Numbered from the stretch's first letter, positions 46,394 to 55,327 are shown. The stretch: DNA of 64,000 bases from Aliidiomarina soli (GCF_003986975.1 NZ_PIPO01000004.1:186001-250000), one strand, 5' to 3'. Numbers and translations are program-made. The notes: generated by a model not told the origin, from the sequence alone.

Positions 46394-47691
46394 TGGTTTC
46401 AGCGACGCAGCCTGAATTTCGTGAGCAGCAGTTAACCAGCTCGATGCTGGCGCTTGGTACTGAGCGCCTGGCGTTGATAGGTAAACACAGTTCATTGCTG
46501 ATGCAGGCGTATTTACAAGGCGAGCTGGCGGATAACCAGCTGTCCGATCGTGCTATTCGCAAGCTGGTGCAGGCAAATCTGATCTATCAGCCGGATGAAA
46601 GCCGGGGGTTTTTGCTACGTCCGCAACTGGCCGATCTGATTGCTAGTATGGTCACCGACGAGAACCGTCGGCATATCAATGCGGATGTCGCCGATAAGCT
46701 GGAAACCATTCGCTTGCGGGTGAAAACCTATCGCGACGCACAGCAACGGGGCGATACCACCAAAGCTCAATTCCAACTGCAATTGCTGACCGGCCTGGTG
46801 CATGACTTAGGCGGACAGTTTGGCGAAGCCATGGACAGTTTGTGGCATCGACTGAACAGCAACTTTGGCTTTGTTGCCAGCCTGGCCGATAAAATTCGTG
46901 AAAACCACAGAGCGCAACAGCAAATCGGTCGCTTGCTGGACGGACTTAACTATGTCGATTTTGCCGAGCTGATAGCCCTCGGTGAAGGTGACGTACATTT
47001 GCGTAAGCTTCTGGTTAGTCAGTTGCAACGGCAGCTAAACGCCCACCATAGCAGCTTGCTTGAGGTTCAGAGACGCCTTGTTCAGCTTATGGGCCGTTAC
47101 CGTGAACAGCAGGCCCGCAGTGTGCTGCTGACCAATATGGCCAGCTTTCTGCGTGAACACAGTAACTTTCAGGTTGGAGACTACGCCTGGCGCAGTCAGG
47201 TTCCTGAGCTGATAAACCAGGCTCAGCCTATTTTGCCCGCCGCCGCCATTAGCCTCGATCAGCACGCTGCGCTTGAGGTTGCCACTGGCTTGATGGCGAG
47301 TATGCCGCGACCGACTAGCAATAAAGAATCAGTGCCAAGCGAACAAGCCGAACGGGTGGCGACGGTTGCGAATCCGCAGGTTGAAGCACGCCAGCAGGCG
47401 TTAAAAGCGGATGTGGAGGCGCTCTTACTGCACGTTGTTGACCAGGGCAAACAGCAGGCTGGGGTGTCTGCACTGCAGTACCTGCGCGAAAAGAATCTCA
47501 GCTGGGATGCGGAGGTCTGGCTGCTGCAGATCCTCGGCGAGTATCAATCTCTACCGCCCCAGCAGCGTCATTTATTCAGCCTCCGGCGCGACGAGCAACG
47601 CGCCCATCCGTTCAATGATTTGCTGTTAATTGCCGATCTCGAACTTAGCTTTCAACCAGCGTCTCAAGGGCAAGCTCAATCATTGAGGTAA
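46393..47691 (+). CDS. MukF/MksF/JetA-like kleisin candidate
   Basis: A 432-residue, mostly helical protein. The N-terminal 110 residues look like a winged-helix ('SDRAIRKLVQANLIYQPDESRGFLLRPQLADLI'), followed by a helical middle with 'RLRVKTYRDAQQRGDTTKAQF' and 'LVHDLGGQFGEAMDSLWHRL', a low-complexity linker (about 315-345), and a C-terminal domain. This is the plan of the MukF/MksF/JetA family that bridges SMC heads. No sequence motif proves it; the evidence is size, build and gene neighbourhood. The last 47 bases overlap the 3' end of the convergent deoD gene. Confidence 0.62.
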   Translation: MVSATQPEFREQQLTSSMLALGTERLALIGKHSSLLMQAYLQGELADNQLSDRAIRKLVQANLIYQPDESRGFLLRPQLADLIASMVTDENRRHINADVADKLETIRLRVKTYRDAQQRGDTTKAQFQLQLLTGLVHDLGGQFGEAMDSLWHRLNSNFGFVASLADKIRENHRAQQQIGRLLDGLNYVDFAELIALGEGDVHLRKLLVSQLQRQLNAHHSSLLEVQRRLVQLMGRYREQQARSVLLTNMASFLREHSNFQVGDYAWRSQVPELINQAQPILPAAAISLDQHAALEVATGLMASMPRPTSNKESVPSEQAERVATVANPQVEARQQALKADVEALLLHVVDQGKQQAGVSALQYLREKNLSWDAEVWLLQILGEYQSLPPQQRHLFSLRRDEQRAHPFNDLLLIADLELSFQPASQGQAQSLR

Positions 47692-48364
47692 ACGCCTGCT
47701 CGCGCTGTTTGCTGGTCACTGCAGCGCCCGTTTCAAGACAGTCAGAGACGGTTAGCAGGCAGGCGGCTTGTTTTTGCAGTGTTTGCGCAATATGGAACAG
47801 AGCGAAGGCTTCCATTTCAACGGCGACACAGCCATAGTCACGATAAATGTCGCGGTAATCTTCAGCATCATGACGATAAAAGACATCGCTGGAGTGAACC
47901 CGGGCCAGTTGCAGTCTGTCTTCAACACCCATGGCCCTGGCCGTGCTGAACAGTTGCATATTGAGGTCGTGGTGCGGGTAGGCAATTTTACAGTCGTGGC
48001 CTGAGTAGAAGCGGGCAAAGGTTGATTCGGTCCAGGCACTGTTCGCCACCAGTACATCAAACAGACTGAGCGCGCGGGTGTAGGCACCGCAGCTGCCGAC
48101 CCGAATAATCCGTTCCACATTGTACTGAGTGTATAGCTCGTGTGCGTATATACCGAGACTCGGCATACCCATGCCACTTCCCATTACGCTGACCGGCCGG
48201 CCTTTGTAGGTGCCAGTAAAGCCGAGGATATTGCGGATTTTGTTAAAGGGGGTGACATCACAGAGAAAATGCTCAGCAATGAACTTCGCACGCAACGGGT
48301 CGCCAGGCATTAAAAGGCTGGTGGCGATAGCACCGGGTTCGGCTGCAATATGGGGTGTACTCAT
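47645..48364 (-). CDS. deoD: Purine nucleoside phosphorylase DeoD
   Basis: A 239-residue hexameric-type phosphorylase that cleaves purine (deoxy)nucleosides with phosphate in nucleotide salvage. Marks are LLMPGDPLRAKFIAEHFL, GSGMGMPSLGIYAHEL, 'IIRVGSCGAY' and VAVEMEAFALFHIA, with the catalytic Asp in 'TVSDCLETG'. Length equals E. coli DeoD. It stands alone without deoABC. The gene overlaps the third gene of the SMC-like cassette tail to tail by 47 bases. Its presence between two dGTPase regions is in line with nucleotide-pool control but may be chance. Confidence 0.94.
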   Translation of the reverse strand: MSTPHIAAEPGAIATSLLMPGDPLRAKFIAEHFLCDVTPFNKIRNILGFTGTYKGRPVSVMGSGMGMPSLGIYAHELYTQYNVERIIRVGSCGAYTRALSLFDVLVANSAWTESTFARFYSGHDCKIAYPHHDLNMQLFSTARAMGVEDRLQLARVHSSDVFYRHDAEDYRDIYRDYGCVAVEMEAFALFHIAQTLQKQAACLLTVSDCLETGAAVTSKQREQAFTSMIELALETLVES

Positions 48365-48447
48365 AAGCTCTGCAACTGGTTTAAAACGCTATTATAGGTG
48401 CAAAGCAGGTGCGTTTATTGATACACAGCAACGAATACACGGACTAG

Positions 48448-48723
48448 CTAGTCGCGTACGGTAAAATCTGTGTAGTGGTCGCCCGTGGCATCCTGCTTGT
48501 CGACGTCTATTGCAGTTACCCTGGCGTTTGCAGGCCCTTGCCAGCACCAGTCAAGCAATGCCTGTAACTGCGATATATCCCCTTCTGCGACCAGTTCCAC
48601 CGAACCGTCCTCGCAATTTCGCACGTAGCCCCTAAGATCCAGCGCCTGCGCTTGTTGCGCGCTGTTTTTACGATAAAAAACACCCTGTACTGTGCCTTTA
48701 ATCTGCAGTGTCCAACGTTGCAT
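48448..48723 (-). CDS. acyP: Acylphosphatase
   Basis: A 91-residue acylphosphatase, hydrolysing carboxyl-phosphate bonds. The phosphate-binding loop GTVQGVFYRKN with the catalytic arginine and the second motif 'GYVRNCEDGSVELVAEG' with the catalytic asparagine are both present. Normal length. Single gene; start has GGAG-type ribosome site on the minus strand. Divergent from dgt at 48782. Confidence 0.94.
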   Translation of the reverse strand: MQRWTLQIKGTVQGVFYRKNSAQQAQALDLRGYVRNCEDGSVELVAEGDISQLQALLDWCWQGPANARVTAIDVDKQDATGDHYTDFTVRD

Positions 48724-48781
48724 CTGACGCTCCTTGGTGCTTTTATGAGAGGGATTGTTGATATTCTACAAGGTGACTGTG

Positions 48782-50254
48782 TTGACGGTAAATTTCAAGT
48801 CTCGGTTAGTGGCGGCCAGGCCGTATCAAAGCAAAGCGAAAGAATTTGAGAATGAAGAGCACGCCATTCGGGGGTTCGAGCGGGCGCTGGAAAGTGACCG
48901 CGGACGAATTATTAACTCGGCAGCGGTGCGGCGTTTACAGCAGAAGACTCAGGTTTTTCCGCTCGAGCGCAATGCTGCCGTGCGAAGCCGGTTAACCCAT
49001 TCACTGGAGGTTCAGCAAACCGGTCGTTTCATTACCCGTACGGTGTTTGAAAAACTCGGTGAGCGCGCGGCAGACTATGGATTGCTTGGTTATGAGCGTG
49101 CTGTTGAGTCGATGGTGGAAATGGCCTGTCTGATGCACGACATTGGCAACCCACCGTTTGGTCATTTCGGTGAAGCAGCGATTTCCAAATGGTTTGCCAA
49201 CCATGCCGCGGCATTTCCGGGCTTTCAGCATGAGCACCCAGCACGCCAGGCGTTGCTACGTGAACTGGCTCAGTTTGAAGGCAATGCGCAAGGCATTCGC
49301 ATCGTCACCAGCCTGCAACGACTCAACCTGACCTTCGCCCAGACGGCCTGCATTATGAAATACACCCGCGCCGCCAGTGAAGCAAAGCCCGGGCCAGAGG
49401 ATGCCCTGGCGTACGTGCAGAAAAAACCAGGCTTCTATGAATCAGAGCGGCCTTACATTGAGAGCTTGCAAGCGGCATTGCAACTTCAGGCCGGGCATCG
49501 TTATCCGTTGACGTATCTGATGGAAGCTGCCGATGACATCTCGTATTGTCTGGCGGATATTGAAGATGGTGTGGATAAAGGCTTGCTCAGTATCGCTCGC
49601 TTAAAAATTCTGCTCGAAGAGGAGTTTGCCGCCTGTTACCCGACTGAGCCAGACGGTAAATTTTTCCGCCAGCGCAGTTTTACTCAGGTTACCGAGTACG
49701 CTTATAAACGTCATTGCGACGAGCCGATTAACAAAGAACATGAATTTTTTGTCTGGTTACGGGTGCAACTGATCCATCCGTTGGTGGAGCATGCCGCTGA
49801 GGTGTTTGTGAATAACATGGAGGCAATTCATGATGGCAGCTTCAATCGCGCCTTACTGGAGGACAGTTCGCCTTGCCATGCAGTTATTTCGACCCTGAAA
49901 CGGGTTGCACGGCGCCATATTTTTGCCGTGGCGGAAGTGCAGACCCTGGAATTGCAGGGCTATCGAATTTTAACCGGGCTGTTAGACGCCTATGCGCCAT
50001 TGTTGCACTTGCCGCAAGAAGAGTTTCAGGCATTGCTGGAGGGAGAGAGCGATTCTCATCTACTCGAAAGCCGTTTACTGAGCAGGCTGGCGAACAAGCA
50101 TCTGGCGGCGTATACCAAGCTAGCCGCCCGGCCCCATGATGACCCGGTATTGTGGGAGCAGTATGCGCGTTGTCGCTTATTGCAGGATATGGTCAGTGGT
50201 ATGACTGACCAGTTTGCATTGGATGAATTTAATGTGCTGAGCGCGCGGTTTTGA
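48782..50254 (+). CDS. dgt: dGTP triphosphohydrolase Dgt (E. coli type)
   Basis: A protein of about 490 residues very similar to E. coli Dgt: ESDRGRIINSAAVRRLQQKT, FPLERNAAVRSRLTHSLEVQ, and the HD motif MACLMHDIGNPPFGHFGE, with 'EAADDISYCLADIEDG' supplying the last metal ligand. Dgt hydrolyses dGTP to deoxyguanosine and triphosphate. The start is uncertain: TTG 48782 has an AAGGTGA site at good spacing; GTG 48779 and TTG 48755 are alternatives. A second, shorter dGTPase gene is at 34138, so the organism has two HD dNTPases. DeoD nearby could phosphorolyse the deoxyguanosine made here. Confidence 0.93.
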   Translation: MTVNFKSRLVAARPYQSKAKEFENEEHAIRGFERALESDRGRIINSAAVRRLQQKTQVFPLERNAAVRSRLTHSLEVQQTGRFITRTVFEKLGERAADYGLLGYERAVESMVEMACLMHDIGNPPFGHFGEAAISKWFANHAAAFPGFQHEHPARQALLRELAQFEGNAQGIRIVTSLQRLNLTFAQTACIMKYTRAASEAKPGPEDALAYVQKKPGFYESERPYIESLQAALQLQAGHRYPLTYLMEAADDISYCLADIEDGVDKGLLSIARLKILLEEEFAACYPTEPDGKFFRQRSFTQVTEYAYKRHCDEPINKEHEFFVWLRVQLIHPLVEHAAEVFVNNMEAIHDGSFNRALLEDSSPCHAVISTLKRVARRHIFAVAEVQTLELQGYRILTGLLDAYAPLLHLPQEEFQALLEGESDSHLLESRLLSRLANKHLAAYTKLAARPHDDPVLWEQYARCRLLQDMVSGMTDQFALDEFNVLSARF

Positions 50255-50296
50255 TGCTGCGCTGCGAGTTAACTGCTAATGAGCGTGCTAGCATTG

Positions 50297-50797
50297 CTAG
50301 GCTAATTGCCGCTCTAAAAACTGAGCAAACCAGCGATCTATTTGCGCCAGGCTGGTCATCAGCCTGTGGTCATCATCCACCAGATGAAGCTCACAGCGTT
50401 GTTCAGTGGCGAAGCGAATGGAATGGTTGACCGGGATAATGTCATCCTGCCAGCCATGCACAATCGCTAAATTTGGTAACCTCTGCTGGGGTGCCCGGTG
50501 TTCATATCCCGGCATGTAGATCGCCGGGGCAAGCACAAAACAAGCCCTGACTGCAAAGCGGTCAGCGCTTTGCAGGGCGACAAAACCGCCCATACTGGAA
50601 CCGACCAGGATGGTCTGCTGCGGGTCCTCGTTGCTCAACCGTTGACACAGGCGCTCAACTCTCAGGTCAGGATCCATGGTGTCCTGGTAATCGATACTAT
50701 CGACAGTGCAGCCGAGCTGCTTGGCGGTACTGGCGAGCTGCTGAATTTTGCTGCCCCAGGGCCCACTTTCCTTACCGTGAGAGAAGATAACCTGCAT
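50297..50797 (-). CDS. Small alpha/beta-hydrolase
   Basis: A 166-residue protein starting MQVIFSHGKESGPWGSK. The nucleophile elbow is GSSMGG (in TILVGSSMGGFVALQS), the acid is probably in 'HGWQDDIIP', and the histidine in 'VDDDHRL'. It belongs with the short YqiA/UPF0227-like hydrolases or carboxylesterases; substrate unknown. ATG 50797 is chosen; an upstream GTG at 50824 overlaps the stop of the chemoreceptor gene and would couple the two genes translationally, so that start is possible. It is probably co-transcribed with the chemoreceptor. Confidence 0.8.
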   Translation of the reverse strand: MQVIFSHGKESGPWGSKIQQLASTAKQLGCTVDSIDYQDTMDPDLRVERLCQRLSNEDPQQTILVGSSMGGFVALQSADRFAVRACFVLAPAIYMPGYEHRAPQQRLPNLAIVHGWQDDIIPVNHSIRFATEQRCELHLVDDDHRLMTSLAQIDRWFAQFLERQLA

Positions 50798-50820
50798 TAT
50801 TCGGTCTGCCTTACGCGTTA

Positions 50821-52455
50821 TCACGCATCATTGAGCTGAAACTTAGAAATACTACTTTGCAGTGAACGCGCCAGTTGTTCAAGACCAGCCGATGCCTCAC
50901 TTACATCACGGGCGCCGCGCGAGGACTCAGATGCAGTGTCAGTGATGCGGCGGAAGTTCTGGTTGATCTCGTCCGCGACAGCACTCTGCTCTTCTGCTGC
51001 GGTGGCAATTTGCGCGTTCATATCATTGAGTCGGGTTACTGACTGATTGATGGTCGCCAGCGATTCACCGGCGCGACGTGCCTGTTCGACACTGGTCGCG
51101 GCCTGTTCGTTGCCGCGTTGCATCACATCAACGGCTTGTGCAGCACCGGCCTGAACCCGTTCAATAATGGTATTAATTTGCGCGGTCGAGTCCTGAGTCC
51201 GGGTTGCCAGGTTGCGCACTTCATCAGCCACCACGGCAAAACCACGGCCATGTTCGCCAGCTCGAGCTGCTTCAATAGCCGCATTCAGCGCCAGAAGGTT
51301 GGTTTGCTCAGCAATCGCCTGAATAACTTCCAGCACGGTACCGATTTCGCGGGTTTCGTCCTGCAGGCGACCAATCACGTCGGCCGCTTCGGCGACTTCA
51401 TTGGCAAGGCTGTTAATTGCCTGCTGATTGGCGCTCACTTCGTGTTCTCCGGCACGGAACTCTTCCTGCGCAGACTCTGCTACGTCGGCGGCCTGCACGG
51501 TGTGGCTGGCCACTTCCTGGACTGTCATCGACATTTGTTCAATGGCGCTGGCGCCTTGAGTGGTCTCGTCCTGTTGCTTATCAATTAAGGCTTCGTTTTG
51601 CTGGGCGGTACGGGCCAGTTGCACCGAGGCCGCCGCTACGTCGGAGGACGCCTGCATGGTTTCGCTGATCATCGAGCGCAGATCTTTAGCCAGGGTGCCA
51701 ACCGCCGCCATAATACTGCGCGGATGTTTGGTTTTAACACTCACTCCGAGATCACCACGGGAAATACGTCCAATCAGGGTCAGTGCATCCTCGGGTTCAC
51801 CGCCGATGGTTTTAACCATGCGTTGCACTGTGGTGTATGCAATAATGGCGCCGGCGATCAATGCAATCACGGTAATCGTTAGCATCGCCGCGGCAAACCC
51901 GGTGGTGTCTTCAACCACTCCGTCGACCTGGCTGGATATACTGGCTTCCTGATAATCAATCAGTGCATTTACCGCCGCCAGCCATTCGGTATATGCCGGC
52001 GAAACGGTGGCTAGCAAGTAGGCTCTGGCCTCATCGTAACGACTTTCGTTAATGAACTGCTGAGTTCGCTCGGTGGCAGTCAGTGTACGTTCTTCAATCT
52101 GGTTAATGCGTTGCAACAAACGTCGCTCTTCAGCGGAGGGTGTGCCGTTGGCATACAGGCGGTCCAGTTCTTCGGCCGCGTCCTGATAGAACGCTTTTAG
52201 CGTTTCAATTTCAGCATAGAATTCACTGGCCGCATCGCGATCACGAACCAGCACTGCATCGCGAATGGAGATGGCCCGGTCATGCACGCTGCCGCGGAAG
52301 TTAATAGCCTGACGTTGTTCAACACTATCCTGTTGATTAACGTTGCTTAACACGCGGTCAATTTGGACAACCTGATACACGCCGTAGACGGTCAGTCCCA
52401 GCATCAGAACGAGAATAAGGCCGAAGCCGAAGTAAAGACGTGTTGCTATACGCAT
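50821..52455 (-). CDS. Methyl-accepting chemotaxis protein (4-helix-bundle sensor)
   Basis: A 544-residue chemoreceptor: N-terminal membrane helix (about 9-30), a periplasmic four-helix-bundle domain (about 32-185), second membrane helix (about 188-210), HAMP, and a cytoplasmic signalling domain with the CheA/CheW tip [20 protein letters not shown] followed by [15 protein letters not shown]. '[20 protein letters not shown]' is typical of 4HB_MCP sensors. The C-terminus lacks an obvious NWETF-type CheR tether. ATG 52455 fits the GGGTG site better than GTG 52464. The hydrolase downstream may belong to the same unit. Confidence 0.93.
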   Translation of the reverse strand: MRIATRLYFGFGLILVLMLGLTVYGVYQVVQIDRVLSNVNQQDSVEQRQAINFRGSVHDRAISIRDAVLVRDRDAASEFYAEIETLKAFYQDAAEELDRLYANGTPSAEERRLLQRINQIEERTLTATERTQQFINESRYDEARAYLLATVSPAYTEWLAAVNALIDYQEASISSQVDGVVEDTTGFAAAMLTITVIALIAGAIIAYTTVQRMVKTIGGEPEDALTLIGRISRGDLGVSVKTKHPRSIMAAVGTLAKDLRSMISETMQASSDVAAASVQLARTAQQNEALIDKQQDETTQGASAIEQMSMTVQEVASHTVQAADVAESAQEEFRAGEHEVSANQQAINSLANEVAEAADVIGRLQDETREIGTVLEVIQAIAEQTNLLALNAAIEAARAGEHGRGFAVVADEVRNLATRTQDSTAQINTIIERVQAGAAQAVDVMQRGNEQAATSVEQARRAGESLATINQSVTRLNDMNAQIATAAEEQSAVADEINQNFRRITDTASESSRGARDVSEASAGLEQLARSLQSSISKFQLNDA

Positions 52456-52621
52456 GATAGGCACCCTGATTTAATACTGTAAGTTAATACTTTTTGATTT
52501 ATTGATTCTTTTTACGCTTAAGAAGCGTTAAAGGTTCACTTAAATAGAATATTTTTCGCGCCTACAATTTCACGGTATTTGCGATATACTCAGCAGGCAT
52601 ACACACAACCTGGGTAGTACT

Positions 52622-52945
52622 ATGAAGCAAACAGCTTTTGCCAAATTCTGGCTTCTCGCCGTCGCCTTTTTCGTCCTTTCGGCATGCTCTGATATGAGCA
52701 GCGAGCCAACCTTGGATTTAAGCAACGAGAGTGCATTTGAAGCTTCAGTGGAGCAAGTCATGCAATCTCTGGATGAACAATCTCAGACTGAGTTTTCAGA
52801 CGCTCTGAGTTTGATCATGTTCGATGAATTGATGGCAGGTACCTCAGCCGGGATGCCCGAGGAAGAAATTGAGCAGGCGATCTATCAGCGCCTGCACGGT
52901 AAGACCGGCGAGCAGGTTATCCAGGATATGGAAGAAAACCTTTAG
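52622..52945 (+). CDS. DUF6694-type small lipoprotein
   Basis: A 107-residue lipoprotein (signal with lipobox LSAC, cysteine at about residue 22). The mature part 'LDLSNESAFEASVEQVMQSLDEQSQTEFSDALSLIMFDELM' and 'RLHGKTGEQVIQDME' follow the DUF6694 pattern: a short 'iDtsse.sf..Si..v...L' helix, a second helix, and a final 'l.GkT..evi..' motif. Function unknown. A -10-like TATACT lies about 35 bases upstream and a good terminator follows, so it is a single-gene unit. Confidence 0.8.
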   Translation: MKQTAFAKFWLLAVAFFVLSACSDMSSEPTLDLSNESAFEASVEQVMQSLDEQSQTEFSDALSLIMFDELMAGTSAGMPEEEIEQAIYQRLHGKTGEQVIQDMEENL

Positions 52946-52964
52946 GTTTGCTGTTTAATCATTT

Positions 52965-52989
52965 AAAAGGCCGCATTTGCGGCCTTTTT
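52965..52989 (+). terminator. Intrinsic terminator after the DUF6694 gene
   Basis: AAAAGGCCGC and GCGGCCTTTT arms around a four-base loop, with T-run on the plus strand and A-run mirrored, so it can also end the convergent azoR transcript. Confidence 0.9.
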
Positions 52990-53019
52990 CTATTCATTCT
53001 GGCTAACGTAATACGCTGC

Positions 53020-53631
53020 TTAAGCGAGTGACAATGCGTCAATGTCTTTGCTGGCTGCCTGAATTGATTCCTGGCGCTGGCTGTCACTGATGTTGACACC
53101 TTCGGCGCGAATAATAACCACGTCGGTGATACCAACAAAACCCAGTACCGTTTTCAGGTAGCTTTCCTGGTGGTCGAGGGCACTGGCTTCGCCTTCAGAG
53201 TAAAAACCACCGCGGGCCGAAGCAATATAAGCACGTTTACCGGTTAACAAACCTTCCGGACCGTTCTCGGTATAGCGGAAAGTACGGCCTGCCTGTGCGA
53301 TACGGTCGACCCAGGCTTTCAACTGACTTGGAATCGTGAAGTTGTACATAGGTGCGCCAATGACCAGCACGTCTGCAGCAAAAATCTCATCCAGTAGGGC
53401 TTCAGTTACGTTCAACTCTTCGGCTTGACGTGGGCTGCGGTCCTGCTGATCGGTACTTGCTGCCATGATAATTTCAGCATCCAGGTGGCTGACCGGTTCA
53501 CTGGCAAGATCACGGGTTTTAATGTCGGCGTTACTATTTTCCATCTGCAAGCGCTGCACAACTTTACCGCTTAACTGGGTTGAAACTGAATTATCACCGA
53601 ACAGACCTGCATTAATATGTAAAATGTTCAT
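53020..53631 (-). CDS. azoR: FMN-dependent NADH-azoreductase / quinone reductase
   Basis: A 203-residue flavodoxin-fold enzyme that reduces azo dyes and quinones by two electrons. MNILHINAGLFGDNSVS gives the FMN phosphate loop, 'LVIGAPMYNFTIPSQLKAWVDRIAQAGRTFRY' is the AzoR signature, and 'ASARGGFYS' the second flavin loop. ATG 53631 has AGGT before it; the frame extends four codons further upstream. The divergent LysR gene at 53820 is the likely regulator. The 5' region has a tandem 13-base repeat. Confidence 0.93.
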   Translation of the reverse strand: MNILHINAGLFGDNSVSTQLSGKVVQRLQMENSNADIKTRDLASEPVSHLDAEIIMAASTDQQDRSPRQAEELNVTEALLDEIFAADVLVIGAPMYNFTIPSQLKAWVDRIAQAGRTFRYTENGPEGLLTGKRAYIASARGGFYSEGEASALDHQESYLKTVLGFVGITDVVIIRAEGVNISDSQRQESIQAASKDIDALSLA

Positions 53632-53646
53632 TGCGTACCTCATTAA

Positions 53647-53672
53647 TTAGAAACAAAGATTAGAAACAAAGA
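53647..53672. repeat. Tandem 13-base repeat upstream of azoR
   Basis: TTAGAAACAAAGA occurs twice without spacing (53647-53659 and 53660-53672), 16 bases before the azoR start codon, in its leader or promoter. The perfect copy suggests recent duplication; a third degenerate copy (GAAGAACAGAGATTA) follows. Confidence 0.7.
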
Positions 53673-53808
53673 TTGAAGAACAGAGATTAAGTAATATTGA
53701 TGATTGAATCTTAACACGTCCCAAATAACTAACTAGATACCTAAATCAAAACTTACTGTTCCATATATGGGTTAAGTTGGTTGGTATGCGTACAACTAAG
53801 GCCTGATT

Positions 53809-53817
53809 GGGGGGGGG
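53809..53817 (+). repeat. Run of nine G at the LysR ribosome site
   Basis: Nine consecutive G lie directly before GAG-A-ATG of the LysR gene. The run merges with the Shine-Dalgarno sequence. Such tracts slip during replication and can alter spacing or expression. Confidence 0.6.
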
Positions 53818-53819
53818 AG

Positions 53820-54764
53820 ATGCAAGATCTAACGAATTTAGCGTTGTTTGCGCATGTTGCTGAGCATGGCAGCTTCAGTCAGGCAGCCCGCGCTTTAGGC
53901 ATGCCCAAAAGTACCCTGAGCCGCCGTATCAGCGATCTGGAAGAAGCGCAGGGCGTCCGTTTACTGAATCGGACCACGCGCAGGTTGAGTCTGACCGATG
54001 TCGGTCGCGAGTTTCTGGTCCATTGTCAGACCCTGGTTCAGGCTGCGGAAGCGGCTGAACAGGTGACCCAGTTTGTCCAGGAGAAGCCACGCGGACGGGT
54101 ACGAATAAGCTCACCGCATGCCTTAAGTCAGAGTTTGCTAATTAAAATTCTGCCCGCTTTTATGCAGCGTTACCCGGATGTGCAACTGGATTTGATGGTC
54201 TCCAATTCACCGGTCAATCTGGTCAGCGAACAAATAGACGTTGCCCTGCGGGTGCGTTCAAGCATTGAAGACTCGTCGCTGATAGCGCGACCTTTGGCGC
54301 CTTCACCACCCGCTTTATTTGCCCATCCTGATTTTATTCGTGAGCGCGGCGAACCTAAGCACCCTACCGATCTGGTCAACTGGCCCTCGTTGTCGATGCA
54401 TTATACCCATGGCCGATATCAGTACGACTTCACCTCGTGCCAGGGCGAGTCAATTTCGCTGACCTATCAGCCACGCCTGATTACTGACGACCTATGGGTG
54501 TTGCGCGAGGCAGCCAGTGAGAAACAGGGTATGGTGATGCTGCCGGTCTATTTGTGTCGTGAGTACGTCGAGAAGGGCTTACTGGCGCCGGTATTGCCGA
54601 CATGGCGGCTGCCAGTTGGTAACATGCATCTGGTTTACCAGCATCGCCGAGGACTGTTGCCTGCAGTTCGGGTACTGATCGATTTTCTGCTCCAAGAGAT
54701 GCCGAAAGCGGCCCGCGACGCAGGTATCGGTGAGCTTTCCGATGCCTGGGGTGAACAAAACTGA
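53820..54764 (+). CDS. LysR-family regulator next to azoR
   Basis: A 314-residue LysR protein. The N-terminal winged helix is clear: '[20 protein letters not shown]', '[31 protein letters not shown]'. The effector domain (about 90-300) is of the periplasmic-binding type: '[16 protein letters not shown]', '[20 protein letters not shown]'. It resembles the AaeR/DmlR-like group that controls quinone or aromatic-stress genes. The divergent arrangement with azoR implies regulation of azoR and itself. ATG 53820 follows the G-run and fits the N-terminus of the family; an upstream GTG at 53781 is not needed. Confidence 0.9.
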   Translation: MQDLTNLALFAHVAEHGSFSQAARALGMPKSTLSRRISDLEEAQGVRLLNRTTRRLSLTDVGREFLVHCQTLVQAAEAAEQVTQFVQEKPRGRVRISSPHALSQSLLIKILPAFMQRYPDVQLDLMVSNSPVNLVSEQIDVALRVRSSIEDSSLIARPLAPSPPALFAHPDFIRERGEPKHPTDLVNWPSLSMHYTHGRYQYDFTSCQGESISLTYQPRLITDDLWVLREAASEKQGMVMLPVYLCREYVEKGLLAPVLPTWRLPVGNMHLVYQHRRGLLPAVRVLIDFLLQEMPKAARDAGIGELSDAWGEQN

Positions 54765-54810
54765 TAGTCTTAATAGCAAGGCGATAAATAGCAAGAGGAG
54801 CCAGCCTAGT

Positions 54811-55296
54811 ATGCCAAGTTTTGATATTGTGTCTGAAATTGATCAGGTCGAACTGAAAAACGCGGTCGACAATGCCGCCCGTGAACTCACCACGCGTTTT
54901 GATTTTCGTGGGGTGCAAGCCAGTATTGAGTTAAAAGAACTGACCGTCACCCTGTCCACTGAGTCAGATTTCCAGCTCAATCAGCTGCTCGAGATACTGC
55001 GCAACAACTGTACCCGTCGCGGTATTTCCATGGCCGGTGTGGAGATGGAAGACGAGCCGGTGCATAGTGGTAAAAACTTTAGTTACCATGTGAATTTCAA
55101 GCAGGGTATTGAACAGCCGGTGGCAAAACAGATTATTAAGAAACTGAAAGACGCCAAGATTAAGGTTCAGGCGTCCATTCAGGGCGAAAAAGTGCGGGTC
55201 AACGGCAAAAAGCGCGATGACCTGCAAGAGGCCATCGCGCTTTTGAAAAACAGCGATATCGAATTACCGCTGCAGTACGAGAATTTCCGCGACTAA
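54811..55296 (+). CDS. yajQ: YajQ-family nucleotide-binding protein
   Basis: A 161-residue protein with the YajQ double alpha/beta repeat: [11 protein letters not shown], '[19 protein letters not shown]', '[25 protein letters not shown]' and 'SKKRDDLQ'-type end with '[10 protein letters not shown]'. YajQ-type proteins bind c-di-GMP in Xanthomonas and interact with a LysR-type regulator. Here the gene lies 46 bases after a LysR gene, and two c-di-GMP enzymes are in the window, which makes the pairing worth noting. AAGAGGAG supports ATG 54811. Confidence 0.93.
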   Translation: MPSFDIVSEIDQVELKNAVDNAARELTTRFDFRGVQASIELKELTVTLSTESDFQLNQLLEILRNNCTRRGISMAGVEMEDEPVHSGKNFSYHVNFKQGIEQPVAKQIIKKLKDAKIKVQASIQGEKVRVNGKKRDDLQEAIALLKNSDIELPLQYENFRD

Positions 55297-55327
55297 CAGC
55301 AACAGTTCCGCTGCACCGCGCTTCACG

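Noticed and set aside
42081-47691. Complete Wadjet (jetABCD) defence system
   Set aside because: No JetD topoisomerase-like nuclease follows or precedes the cassette, and the gene order is different. Only a JetABC-like or MksBEF-like set can be supported.
53647-53672. CRISPR or satellite array
   Set aside because: Only two 13-base copies without spacers.
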